Below, piece by piece: positions 44,092-52,412 of a stretch of 64,000 bases of DNA. Within the stretch, counting starts at the first letter, position 1. Each line of letters opens with the position of its first letter. The notes beneath the pieces were generated by a model. That model ran no database searches and had not been told where the DNA came from. It was given only the letters and a program-made list of their open reading frames with translations. The DNA lies in the NCBI GenBank assembly GCA_964418255.1, contig CAYQKV010000002.1, positions 62,001 to 126,000 of the forward strand, in the 5' to 3' direction. A program made the translations under genes and the position numbers. This DNA is from CAG-1782 sp964418255 (GTDB lineage Bacteria > Bacillota > Clostridia > Christensenellales > DTU072).

Positions 44092-45161
44092 GAAAGAGGG
44101 AAGCAGAAGCTATAAACCGCGTTCTGAGACGCTTTGCCGACGGGGATTATTCGCCGCTCGACAGACGGAATATTTCAGCCGAGAATTTGAGAATCCTCGA
44201 AGCCATACGTTCCGATATAGAAAAAAAAGCGCTGGAAGTAAGAAAAACCAAACTGAAAAACGCCACCGACGCGGCGGGAGTCGCGCACGATTTGAAAACG
44301 CCGCTTTCGGTGATTATCGGCGCGGCGGAATGTCTCAAAGACGGTATGGACGACAAGGATTATTGCTCGATTATAAGCGAAAAAGCGGTATATATGAGCG
44401 AACTTATCGATAATCTTACCGATTCCGCGCGGCAGATTTCGGGCGACGAAAGCGATTTCAAAGAAACGGTAAATGCGAAAACTTTTCTCGAAGCGGAATT
44501 CAACAGACAAAGATTGCTCGTCGAAAGGACGAAACTTAAATTGCGCGTCGGGCGAGTGCCGAAAAACGTGTTTATCGTAATAAACAGGAAAAAGATTTCG
44601 CGCGTAATTCAGAATATTATTACCAACGCGGTAAAATACAGCGGACAGGGGAAACAGATTAAAGTTAGGTTCGGCGTGCATAAAGGACGGCTTTCGATAG
44701 CGGTCAAAGACCGCGGCGAGGGCATCGCGGAAGAAAATCTGCCGTACGTATTCGATAAGTTCTTTATGGAAGACAGCGCGAGAAGCGGCTTGCAGGCGGG
44801 AAGCAGCGGGCTCGGCTTGTTCGTCGTCAAAGAAATCGTCGAAGAACACGGCGGAAACGTCGGAGTAAAAAGCAAAAAGGATAAAGGAAGCACGTTCTAT
44901 ATCGAATTGCCGATTAAACCGAACGCGAAAAAAACCGCGACCGACCGTTTCGACGCGCACAGTATATTTTTCAAACTGCACGTAGTTTTATTTTTCGGCT
45001 TTATTTACGGCTGTATCTACCGATTCGTGCGGTTCGGAGAAACGCACTACGCGAGCACTCTTTACGGGGCGTTTCTGAGCATCTTTTTAATGCCGTTTAT
45101 GTGGATAACCGATATAGTAAGCGTGATTTTCTACGGAAGAATAGCTTTTCTCGCCGATTGA
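44088..45161 (+). CDS. Sensor histidine kinase with C-terminal membrane segments
   Basis: 357 residues. It begins directly with a cytoplasmic HAMP-free stretch, then HisKA with phospho-acceptor His67 ('GVAHDLKTPLSVI'). The HATPase domain has an N box ('NIITNAVKYSG'), G1 'VKDRGEGIAEENLPYVFDKFF' and G2 'GSSGLGLFVVKEIVEEHGG'. There is no N-terminal membrane or sensor domain. Instead two hydrophobic segments follow the kinase at about 298-317 and 327-352, so it is anchored by its C-terminus. Kinases normally have the sensor first; this order is unusual and suggests sensing within the membrane or through a partner. Coupled to the response regulator by overlapping ATGA. Confidence 0.9.
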   Translation: MRKREAEAINRVLRRFADGDYSPLDRRNISAENLRILEAIRSDIEKKALEVRKTKLKNATDAAGVAHDLKTPLSVIIGAAECLKDGMDDKDYCSIISEKAVYMSELIDNLTDSARQISGDESDFKETVNAKTFLEAEFNRQRLLVERTKLKLRVGRVPKNVFIVINRKKISRVIQNIITNAVKYSGQGKQIKVRFGVHKGRLSIAVKDRGEGIAEENLPYVFDKFFMEDSARSGLQAGSSGLGLFVVKEIVEEHGGNVGVKSKKDKGSTFYIELPIKPNAKKTATDRFDAHSIFFKLHVVLFFGFIYGCIYRFVRFGETHYASTLYGAFLSIFLMPFMWITDIVSVIFYGRIAFLAD

Positions 45162-45184
45162 GTTTTTTACGGAATTCGGCACAG

Positions 45185-45403
45185 CTAATATTCGCTTTTT
45201 CCGATAAGATAATCAACCGTAACCGAATAAAATTCGGCAAAAGTAATAAGAAGGTCGATGGGCGGTTCCCGTTGACCTTTTTCGTAATGCAGGTAAGTTA
45301 CGCTGTTTATTTGCAGTTTTTCCGCAAGTTCGCGCTGCGTAAGGTTCGCTTCTTTTCTTAAAGTCAGCAATCTTTCGGGGAGTTTATGCCTCGTTTTTTC
45401 CAT
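45185..45403 (-). CDS. XRE-family helix-turn-helix repressor
   Basis: 72 residues from ATG 45403 (SD AGAGGT, about 7 bases upstream); longer in-frame starts upstream lack an SD. The HTH reads 'LRKEANLTQRELAEKLQINSVTYLHYEKGQREPPIDLLITFAEFYSVTVDYLIG', a complete Cro/CI-type domain with nothing else. The divergent gene at 45571 has a promoter flanked by CTACCA/TGGTAG sites, a likely operator for this protein. It is convergent with the kinase gene. Confidence 0.9.
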   Translation of the reverse strand: MEKTRHKLPERLLTLRKEANLTQRELAEKLQINSVTYLHYEKGQREPPIDLLITFAEFYSVTVDYLIGKSEY

Positions 45404-45489
45404 TTTTATACCTCTTTTTCGTCTTTTCGGGAAATCTTCGCAAGAAATCGAATAAATCGGTTTTTCCGAATATTTCTCGCATTTAATAA

Positions 45490-45542
45490 TTGACAAGATA
45501 ACAAAATGGTAGTACAATTAACATAAACTACCAAAATGGTAG
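45490..45542 (+). promoter_or_regulatory. Promoter with putative XRE operators
   Basis: TTGACA (45490-45495), 17-base spacer, TACAAT (45513-45518). A half-site CAAAATGGTAG (45502-45512) lies in the spacer next to the -10, and a full dyad CTACCA-AAA-TGGTAG (45528-45542) lies at the expected start of transcription. Two copies of the same sequence around one promoter suggest repression by the divergent XRE protein. Confidence 0.7.
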
Positions 45543-45570
45543 CAAGATTTCTGTATGGAGAGGTGACGGA

Positions 45571-46614
45571 ATGGAAAGAAGTTATGACGAGATGAGGGTG
45601 CCGTCCAGACTTGCGGGGATTTATACGCATTTCGGCTGGGTAAGAGCGCGCAACAAAGTCAGCGACGAGCTCGACAGACTTGCGGGCGGAATAGTGCTGT
45701 CCAGAAGAGACGACGAGAAAAAAACCGAACTAATCAGGCGTAGAAAGAGATTCGGATATAACGGAGAACTTGCTGCATTAGAACAGAAGACACTTAAATA
45801 CGGAGAGCGCAAACAGAAAAAAGGAACCGTCAAGTGCCTGCGCGTTTTCGGCGTGATATTCATTTTGCTGTGCGTAGCGTGTCTCGTGTTTACGTTCGTT
45901 CCGAAGATACCGAAAACCGTTGCCGAAACGGAATCCAACGGCGGCATAGGTAAAATTTTCACCGACATAGCTCTTTCCGTCAACGGCTTGCTGTTCTACG
46001 GCGACCAGTACTACGTTAAGGATAGCGACGTGGTAAAAGAGGCGGCGGACGAAGGCACGGTCGTAACGGTTAGCGGAACGTTGTCCGTTGCGTACAGAAT
46101 AGGCGAAGACGGACAGCTTATGAACGAAGACCTCGAAACGCTCAGAGAAAAAATAGAGCTCGACGAAAACGGAAACATTCCCATTCTGAGATGTCAGAAA
46201 GCCTATCTCGACCCCTCCGACGAGAGCACGGCTTATTACCGCTATTATATATATTATGATACCGACAAAGCGCCTTTGGGTTTCCTTATGGGCGTTGTAA
46301 CTATGTTGCCTTCGATAATGGCGTCGGCGTTTATTATTTTTGCTTTAATTGCGTTGATACTCGCGATAGTTTTCTTTATCATCGCTTCGTGCATATCCAA
46401 GACGAACAAAGTGATAGCGTCCGTACCCGAGATGCTTGAAAAAGCGGACCATATAGTCGCGAAGATGAAGGAAGACGACCCGTCTCTGCTCGGCAAATCT
46501 CAGCGTCATTTCTATTCCTGGCAGAAACTTCTCGTAGGCGCAATCAATCAGTCAAACGTCGCAAAGAACGACAATTCGGACGGAGACGCGTTCGGAGAAG
46601 ATTTCGAGATATAA
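45571..46614 (+). CDS. Membrane protein controlled by the XRE locus
   Basis: 347 residues. A charged cytoplasmic N-terminal part (1-90), a first helix (about 91-111), an extracytoplasmic loop of about 130 residues ('LSVNGLLFYGDQYYVKDSD', 'VVTVSGTLSVAYRIGEDGQL', 'LRCQKAYLDPSDESTAYYRYYIYY'), then two helices or one long re-entrant stretch (about 235-275) and a cytoplasmic tail. No family is recognised. SD GAGAGG before the ATG. It is followed within 30 bases by the Cys-rich repeat lipoprotein gene, which is probably in the same transcript. Confidence 0.75.
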   Translation: MERSYDEMRVPSRLAGIYTHFGWVRARNKVSDELDRLAGGIVLSRRDDEKKTELIRRRKRFGYNGELAALEQKTLKYGERKQKKGTVKCLRVFGVIFILLCVACLVFTFVPKIPKTVAETESNGGIGKIFTDIALSVNGLLFYGDQYYVKDSDVVKEAADEGTVVTVSGTLSVAYRIGEDGQLMNEDLETLREKIELDENGNIPILRCQKAYLDPSDESTAYYRYYIYYDTDKAPLGFLMGVVTMLPSIMASAFIIFALIALILAIVFFIIASCISKTNKVIASVPEMLEKADHIVAKMKEDDPSLLGKSQRHFYSWQKLLVGAINQSNVAKNDNSDGDAFGEDFEI

Positions 46615-46641
46615 AGGCGAAAACGGTTGAGGGTGGTAAAA

Positions 46642-48324
46642 ATGAAAAGAAAATTTACGATTTTTGCGCTTGCGGTCGGTATTGCTATGTGCCTGCTCGC
46701 GTTTACGGGGTGTAGCGGCGAATGTAAAGTTCACGAGTTTACCTCGGCGGAATGTATATGGAACGACGACGGAACCGCGCTTGTCGTGGCGACGTGCGGC
46801 GTATGCGGAGGGCAGATTACCGAACAGGCGGCGGTGAGCGAGACTGTGACCAAACAACCTACCTGCACGCAAAGCGGAACGCTTAAAAGAACGGCTACCG
46901 TCAGCATAGGCGGCAATACGTTCAACACTTTCGAGTCGCCGGAGCAGCAGATTAAACCCGTGGGGCACGACTACGGCGCGACGAAATACACGTGGAGAGA
47001 ACAAGGCGGCGTGCAATATTGCAAAGCGAGTAAATCCTGCGCGCACTGCAACGATAAAATTGAAGAGGAAGTCGCATCAAGAAAGGTGACAACCGCGCCG
47101 ACCTGTTATAGGGAAGGGGAAAACGAATACACCGCTACCTTTACAAAGGGTTTCAAAACCGCTCAAAAGACGGAAAGCATAGCGAAAACCGCGCATAATT
47201 ACGGCAACAATATCACGTATACCTGGAAAAATCATAAATGTACCGCGACGGAATCCTGCCTTGTGTGCGGAGAAAAACGCACGGTAAGCGCGGCGTCGGT
47301 CGTGTACGAAGAAGTGCGCGCGGCGACCTGCACCGAGGACGGAGTGGGAAGAAACGTAGCTACGTTTACCGATTCCAAATTCGCTACGCAGACCGAGACG
47401 GTGACTATCCCCAAACACCACGACTACGGCGAGCCCGAATGTCGTTGGGACGCGGGACACACCGAGTGTACGGCAAAGAGTGTGTGCGTTAGGTGCGGAG
47501 ACGAAGTATATAAAACCGCCAACGCGTCCGATATAAAGATAGCTATTACCAAAGCGGCGACCTGCACGGAAGACGGAGAACGCGTTTATTCGGCGACGTT
47601 CGAGTTTGACGGGAAAAGGTATACGAGCAACGATAGAGAGGTTATTCCGTCCAAAGGCGGGCACGACTACGGCGAAATCGTCTATTTATGGAGCGCGGAC
47701 TATCGCACTTGCACGGCGAAAAAAGTCTGTAAGGAGTGCGGAGACAAGATAAGCGAAGTGCAAAGCGCGACTTCGACTGTGACGAAAAACCCGACCTGCA
47801 CGGAAGACGGAAATATGAAGTATACCGTAAGTTTCGTAAACGAGGAATTCGTAGGGCAGACCAAAGAGGTTATTATTCCGAGAAAAGGACACAGCCAAGG
47901 AAAAGTTGATTATCTGTGGAACGACAATCATACGAGTTGTACGGTAAAAATTTACTGCTCGGCGTGCGACGAAGTCTACTACGAAGAGACGACGGACAAT
48001 ATCACGAACACGGTTATAAAAGAACCTACCTGCTCGGAAAAAGGCGAGAGGAGATACGTCGCCGTATTCTCGCGCTCGGACCTTAGAGACGTAGAATACG
48101 TGGAGGAAACCGCTACGCATAAGTACGACAAACCGACGTACAGATATTTCTGGGAAGACGGCGTGCTTAAATGCGAAGCGTCGAAAACCTGCGTATTCGG
48201 CGAAACAGTAAGCGAAATAGCGACGGGTAAATTCGTCAGCGACAACGGCAAAGTGAAGTTCGTCGTAGAGTTCGAGGACGAGGACTTCGAAACGCAAACT
48301 TACGAAATAACTATAAGCGAATAA
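46642..48324 (+). CDS. Lipoprotein with seven Cys-rich tandem repeats
   Basis: 560 residues from ATG 46642 (GGGTGG SD; the upstream TTG is rejected). Lipobox FTGC follows MKRKFTIFALAVGIAMCLLA. The rest is about seven units of roughly 70 residues with the pattern 'HDYGE..Y.W....C.A...C..CG....E......V...PTC.EDG...Y.A.F......T....I'. Each carries a CxxCG-like pair and an isolated PTC cysteine, and typically one His in 'GHDYG', so each unit could bind a metal or form disulphides. The last unit has lost the second Cys (CVFGE). Repeats of this type are frequent in surface proteins of gut Firmicutes; the function is unknown. Confidence 0.85.
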   Translation: MKRKFTIFALAVGIAMCLLAFTGCSGECKVHEFTSAECIWNDDGTALVVATCGVCGGQITEQAAVSETVTKQPTCTQSGTLKRTATVSIGGNTFNTFESPEQQIKPVGHDYGATKYTWREQGGVQYCKASKSCAHCNDKIEEEVASRKVTTAPTCYREGENEYTATFTKGFKTAQKTESIAKTAHNYGNNITYTWKNHKCTATESCLVCGEKRTVSAASVVYEEVRAATCTEDGVGRNVATFTDSKFATQTETVTIPKHHDYGEPECRWDAGHTECTAKSVCVRCGDEVYKTANASDIKIAITKAATCTEDGERVYSATFEFDGKRYTSNDREVIPSKGGHDYGEIVYLWSADYRTCTAKKVCKECGDKISEVQSATSTVTKNPTCTEDGNMKYTVSFVNEEFVGQTKEVIIPRKGHSQGKVDYLWNDNHTSCTVKIYCSACDEVYYEETTDNITNTVIKEPTCSEKGERRYVAVFSRSDLRDVEYVEETATHKYDKPTYRYFWEDGVLKCEASKTCVFGETVSEIATGKFVSDNGKVKFVVEFEDEDFETQTYEITISE

Positions 48325-48410
48325 GTATAAGGGAGAAAAGCGGGCGACGCGAATGCGGCGCCCGTAAACGGAATAAGACGAGTCGTTTTATAACAACAGT
48401 CCGAGTTCCG

Positions 48411-48447
48411 ACAAACAAGGCGTTGCCGTAAGGGACGCCTTGTTTGT
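48411..48447. other. Perfect 13-bp hairpin in an intergenic gap
   Basis: ACAAACAAGGCGT - 11-base loop - ACGCCTTGTTTGT. No T-run follows on the + strand; it is followed by ATATAATAAACGG. It may be a terminator for the lipoprotein gene or part of a small RNA. The gap 48325-48702 otherwise holds only a terminator and a doubtful 19-codon ORF at 48548-48607 (MSKQSKTEFTAGFSRNSQQ). Confidence 0.5.
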
Positions 48448-48640
48448 ATATAATAAACGGAAAGAGAGAAAACGAAAATAAAACGGTAGGCAAAATCGAG
48501 ACGAAAACGCCGCCGTCCGTCCGCGAAAATATACGAAAGGGAAACAAATGTCGAAACAAAGTAAAACCGAGTTTACGGCGGGATTTTCGAGGAATTCGCA
48601 GCAATGAAAGGACAAGGAAAGGACGCGGTTTGAATTATAA

Positions 48641-48678
48641 TGAAAGAGACTGTTCGCGAATGCGGACAGTCTCTTTAC
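48641..48678 (-). terminator. Terminator of the gldA-dhaKL operon
   Basis: AAAGAGACTGT .. ACAGTCTCTTT arms with an inner CGC/GCG pair; on the minus strand the right arm runs into TTTCATTATAATT. It lies 25 bases past the dhaKL stop. Confidence 0.82.
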
Positions 48679-48702
48679 GTTGGTTATAAGTGAGAGTTGT
48701 TA

Positions 48703-50532
48703 TTAAAAGTTTTTGATATAAGCGGCGAGTTCGTTGAAGATAACGTCTAAGCCGTGCGCGCCTGCGTCGGGATAACCGATACTGCGTTCGCCGACCGTTC
48801 CCGCTCTTCCGAGGGTAGCGACGTGAGATTTGGTAGCCTCCGCGCCTTCGTGAGCCGCTTTCGCGCCGAGGTCTAAGCCTTCTTGCAGTTTCTTGCCGTC
48901 TTTCGCCGCTTTGGTAAGAGCGATAGCGCAGGGTTTCAACGCGTCTACGAGGGTCTTGTCTCCGATGTCCGCGCCTTTGCCGAAGCTCTTTTTACCGGTT
49001 TCGTAAACGCCTCTGTTGGCTTCGGTGAAGAGGAACGCAACGTCGGTGAGGTTTACTTCTTTCTTGCCGAGCATCGCTTTTCCTGCGTATTTGAACGCGG
49101 AACCCCAGATAGGACCGGACGCGCCGCCGCAGTATTCTTTGATGATTTCCGAGCAGCTTACGAGGAACTGACCGATGTCGCCTTTCTTTCTCGTCGCCCA
49201 GTCCGCTTTGAGCTGTCTGAAACCTTTCGCAATGCTCATTCCGAAGTCTCCGTCGCCCATTTTGTCGGCTTCGCAGAAGGGAACTTCGTTTTCGATGATT
49301 ACGTCCGCCATTTTTTCCACGATTTTAACGAAAGCCGCGGTGTTAATGGTTTCTCCGATAGCGGGGGTGCCTTCCACTTCGTAAACGGCGTTGGCGTCGT
49401 CTTCTTCGGCAGCCGCTTTTTTGGCTTTCTTAGCCGCGGGAGCAACCGCGCCGGGAGTGATGTTGAGGGCTTTCGCGATAGCGTTCATAGCTTCTACCGC
49501 CGCTTCAGCCTGCGCGCCCATAGCCGCGCCCCAAGTGAGTGCGGGAGTGCTTACCGGATAATCTACGAGCTTTTTGAGTTCGTCGTCTACTCTTAATACG
49601 GTAACCGACGCGCCCGCCATATCGATGGACGTCATATAGTTGCCGACCATAGTGCGGTGAATTTTAATTCCGTCCGCTTCGAGAGCTTTGGTTACGGAGT
49701 TGTTGAGGATATAGAGTTCCTGCAACGGGCTTCCGCCGAAACCGTTGATGAGAAGAACTACTTCTTCGCCGGATTTAAGTTTGAGGTCTTCTTCGAGGTC
49801 TTTAACTATTCTCACCGAGAGGTCGTCGCAGAACGTGCCTTTCGAATAGTCGATTTTTTCACGGAAACGTCCGGGTTCGCCGTGGATGCCTACGCCGAAT
49901 TCCATTTCGTCGTCGCCGATTTCAAACGTCGGATGTCCCGCCGCCGGAACGGTGCAGGAGGTGAACGCGAAACCGAAACTTCTTACGTTTTCGATAACTT
50001 TGTTGGCTACGGCTTTGACTTCTTCGAGTTCTTTGCCTTGTTCCGCCGCCGCGCCCGCGCATTTATGAACGAGTACGGTTCCCGCAACGCCTCTGCGACC
50101 TACGGTGTAAAGGCTGTCTTTAACGGCGATATCGTCGTTTACGTAAACCGCGTCTACTTTGATTCCGTCTTCCTGAGCGTCCGCCATAGCGTTGTTGAAG
50201 TTCATACAGTCGCCCGAGTAGTTCTTTATAATGAGGAGAACGCCCTTGTCGGTAGCGCATTTTTTAATCGCGTTGTAGACCTGTACCTGGCTGGGAGAAG
50301 CGAAAACGTCTCCGCAAACCGCGCAGTCGAGCATTCCTTTGCCTACGAAACCCGCGTGAGCAGGTTCGTGTCCCGAACCGCCGCCGGATATAAGGCTGAC
50401 TTTGTCGTCGTTTATTTCAACTTTCTTAACGATTTTGAACTTTTCTACGAATTCGAGGTCGGGATGAGCTTTCGCCAGTCCGTGACACATATCGTATACG
50501 AAAGTTTCGGGGGTGTTCATTATTTTTTTCAT
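48703..50532 (-). CDS. dhaKL: ATP-dependent dihydroxyacetone kinase (DhaK-DhaL fusion)
   Basis: 609 residues. The DhaK half (1-345) has 'SGGGSGHEPAHAGFVGKGML' for substrate binding and the covalent-hemiaminal His in 'FGVGIHGEPG'. A flexible Ala/Lys-rich linker with an acidic end (about 372-395, 'AAKKAKKAAAEEDD') leads to the DhaL half, with the ATP/Mg loop 'DKMGDGDFG', 'CGGASGPIWGSAF' and 'GRAGTVGERSIGYPDAGAHG'. It phosphorylates dihydroxyacetone to DHAP with ATP; no DhaM/PTS partner is seen here, in line with the fused form. SD AAGGAG. It lies 80 bases downstream of gldA in the same operon. Confidence 0.95.
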   Translation of the reverse strand: MKKIMNTPETFVYDMCHGLAKAHPDLEFVEKFKIVKKVEINDDKVSLISGGGSGHEPAHAGFVGKGMLDCAVCGDVFASPSQVQVYNAIKKCATDKGVLLIIKNYSGDCMNFNNAMADAQEDGIKVDAVYVNDDIAVKDSLYTVGRRGVAGTVLVHKCAGAAAEQGKELEEVKAVANKVIENVRSFGFAFTSCTVPAAGHPTFEIGDDEMEFGVGIHGEPGRFREKIDYSKGTFCDDLSVRIVKDLEEDLKLKSGEEVVLLINGFGGSPLQELYILNNSVTKALEADGIKIHRTMVGNYMTSIDMAGASVTVLRVDDELKKLVDYPVSTPALTWGAAMGAQAEAAVEAMNAIAKALNITPGAVAPAAKKAKKAAAEEDDANAVYEVEGTPAIGETINTAAFVKIVEKMADVIIENEVPFCEADKMGDGDFGMSIAKGFRQLKADWATRKKGDIGQFLVSCSEIIKEYCGGASGPIWGSAFKYAGKAMLGKKEVNLTDVAFLFTEANRGVYETGKKSFGKGADIGDKTLVDALKPCAIALTKAAKDGKKLQEGLDLGAKAAHEGAEATKSHVATLGRAGTVGERSIGYPDAGAHGLDVIFNELAAYIKNF

Positions 50533-50612
50533 TTCAGAAATCTCCTTTAATTCGAAAATGACGTTACGACCGAGAAATCTCGGGCGTAACGTCGAAATCG
50601 TGTTTTAATGGC

Positions 50613-51752
50613 TTATTCGCCGTATTTGTAGTCGTAACCGATTTTGTCTGCGGTCTTGATAGCCGCGGCAACCATATCGACCGTCACGGGGAAGGGCATA
50701 TTGTGAATGGATTCGTCGGGGATGCAGGTCTTTTCCGCGATAGCTTTGAGCATTTCGTCGTCGATGGAATCGGTGCCGATGTCCTTCAAGCATACGGGAA
50801 GTCCTACCGTCAGGCAGAAAGCGAGAACTTCGTAGAGCTCTTCTTCGGGAGCGTTTTCGAGGACGAGCTGGCAGATTGTTCCGAACGCAACCATTTCGCC
50901 GTGGAAGTATTTGGTGTGCGAGGGAAGCAACGTAAGTCCGTCGTGGATAGCGTGAGCAGCCGCAAGACCGCCGCTTTCGAAACCGAGACCGGAAAGAAGA
51001 ATGTTGGTTTCGATGATTTTTTCAAGAGCGGGAGTAACGACTTTGTTTTCGCAAGCCGCAACCGCTTTCGCACCGTCGGAAAGAAGTGTCTGATAGCAAA
51101 GGGTTGCGAGAGCCATAGACGCCATCGTGCCGTATCCGAGAAGAGTTCCCTTAGCGCGGTTAGCTCCGCAGGGAAGTCCCGCGTTTACGTTGCTGAAAGA
51201 CCTTTCGTTCGCGCGAGCTTCGAAATAGGTGCTCAGAGCGTCGCCCATACCGCTGATAAGGAAACGGGCGGGAGCGTTGGCGATAACTTTGGTATCGATA
51301 AGAACTACGCTGGGGTTCTGACGGAAATACGCGTAGTCGTCGAAGTGATGGTCGTCGGTATAGAGAACCGCGCTGTGCGAAGTGGGAGCGTCGGTAGCCG
51401 CAATCGTCGGGCAGATGATAAGGTTGCTGCCTTGCGCTACGCATTTAGCAGTGTCGATGGCTTTTCCGCCGCCGAGACCGATGGTGCAGGCGCATTTGTT
51501 TTCTTTCGCAAAATCCTGCAATGCTTTTACTACGTTACGGGAACATTCGCCTTTGAAAATGTCTCCGCAGGGGTAAAATTCAACGCCGTATTTCGCAGCC
51601 GTTGCGTCAAGTTTGTCTTTAACGAGGTTGTATGCGAACGGGTCGGCTATAAGCAACGCCTTTTTCCCGAAAGTTTTCACAAAATAACCTAAGTTAAGTA
51701 ATTCGTCCTCGCCTTGAACGTACTTAGACGGACAGATAAACGCTTTTCTCAT
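50613..51752 (-). CDS. gldA: Glycerol dehydrogenase
   Basis: 379 residues of the iron-containing alcohol dehydrogenase superfamily, GldA group. NAD-binding 'GLGGGKAIDTAK', 'CPTIAATDAPTSHSAVLYTDD', and metal ligands in 'SGMGDALSTYFEA' (Asp), 'AAHAIHDGL' (His) and 'HGEMVAFG' (His). It oxidises glycerol to dihydroxyacetone, the substrate of the kinase encoded next to it. SD AAGGAG. The promoter region has a TATAAT but no good -35, as expected for a gene needing an activator; an AraC regulator is encoded divergently. Confidence 0.95.
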   Translation of the reverse strand: MRKAFICPSKYVQGEDELLNLGYFVKTFGKKALLIADPFAYNLVKDKLDATAAKYGVEFYPCGDIFKGECSRNVVKALQDFAKENKCACTIGLGGGKAIDTAKCVAQGSNLIICPTIAATDAPTSHSAVLYTDDHHFDDYAYFRQNPSVVLIDTKVIANAPARFLISGMGDALSTYFEARANERSFSNVNAGLPCGANRAKGTLLGYGTMASMALATLCYQTLLSDGAKAVAACENKVVTPALEKIIETNILLSGLGFESGGLAAAHAIHDGLTLLPSHTKYFHGEMVAFGTICQLVLENAPEEELYEVLAFCLTVGLPVCLKDIGTDSIDDEMLKAIAEKTCIPDESIHNMPFPVTVDMVAAAIKTADKIGYDYKYGE

Positions 51753-51843
51753 AAATCAAATCTCCTTTTTTGATAAATTTTTTCTTTTTTGTCGGCATAA
51801 CGCCGTTAAAAATATTATATCTTATACGGTTAGAACATTTCAT

Positions 51844-51872
51844 TAGACAATCTTATTTTATTATGGTATAAT
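51844..51872 (+). promoter_or_regulatory. Promoter of the AraC-family regulator
   Basis: TAGACA (51844-51849), 17-base spacer, TATAAT (51867-51872). The divergent gldA promoter lies in the same 154-base gap. Confidence 0.72.
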
Positions 51873-51906
51873 TTTGACATTACGCGGAATTCTTTAAGGA
51901 AGGTTT

Positions 51907-52395
51907 ATGGAAAAAATTTTTTTGAGCAGCCCTAAAGAGGTGTTGGCGGCGATAGAAAAGGAAAAAAAACTGGCGATTTTCGAGGTTGACGACGACGGAA
52001 AACCGATTTTTCCCATAAGTGAAATAAATGTAAAAAAAATCGGGATTTTGCCTAAAAATCGCGAAATCATAAAACCCGCGGTAAAATACGTGCACGAACA
52101 CTTTAATAAGGAAATAAGGCTGGATATGCTCGCTGGGCTGTGCGACGTGTCGAAGAGTTATTTTTGCAGACTGTTCAAGGAAGCGTACGGCATAGGCGTG
52201 GCGGCGTACGTAATTAAACTGCGTATGGACGAGGCGTGCCGCCTGCTGGAAAAAACCGACAGTTCGGTCGTCGCGATAGCGTTCGAGGTCGGATACGTCG
52301 ATTGCGGATATTTCAATAAACTTTTCAAAAAAAACGTAGGGTGCACCCCGCTCGAATACAGACGGCAGCCGAGGTTTGTCTTTATCGACGCGTAA
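51907..52395 (+). CDS. AraC-family regulator of the glycerol/DHA operon
   Basis: 162 residues. The C-terminal two-HTH AraC domain (about 58-155) is complete: 'YVHEHFNKEIRLDMLAGLCDVSKSYFCRLFKEAYGIGVAAYVIKLRMDEACRLLEKTDSSVVAIAFEVGYVDCGYFNKLFKKNVGCTPLEYR'. The N-terminal 55 residues are too short for a cupin sensor domain, so effector sensing is unclear. It is transcribed divergently from gldA-dhaKL, which makes it their likely activator. SD AAGGAAGG before the ATG. It is followed directly by the interrupted F2 repeat. Confidence 0.88.
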   Translation: MEKIFLSSPKEVLAAIEKEKKLAIFEVDDDGKPIFPISEINVKKIGILPKNREIIKPAVKYVHEHFNKEIRLDMLAGLCDVSKSYFCRLFKEAYGIGVAAYVIKLRMDEACRLLEKTDSSVVAIAFEVGYVDCGYFNKLFKKNVGCTPLEYRRQPRFVFIDA

Positions 52396-52412
52396 TTTTC
52401 GGAAAAAACACG

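Noticed and set aside
48444..48689. 81-codon ORF in the gap before dhaKL
   Set aside because: Its composition is Arg/Lys/Asn-rich without protein-like pattern, it has no SD and it runs through the dhaKL terminator hairpin.
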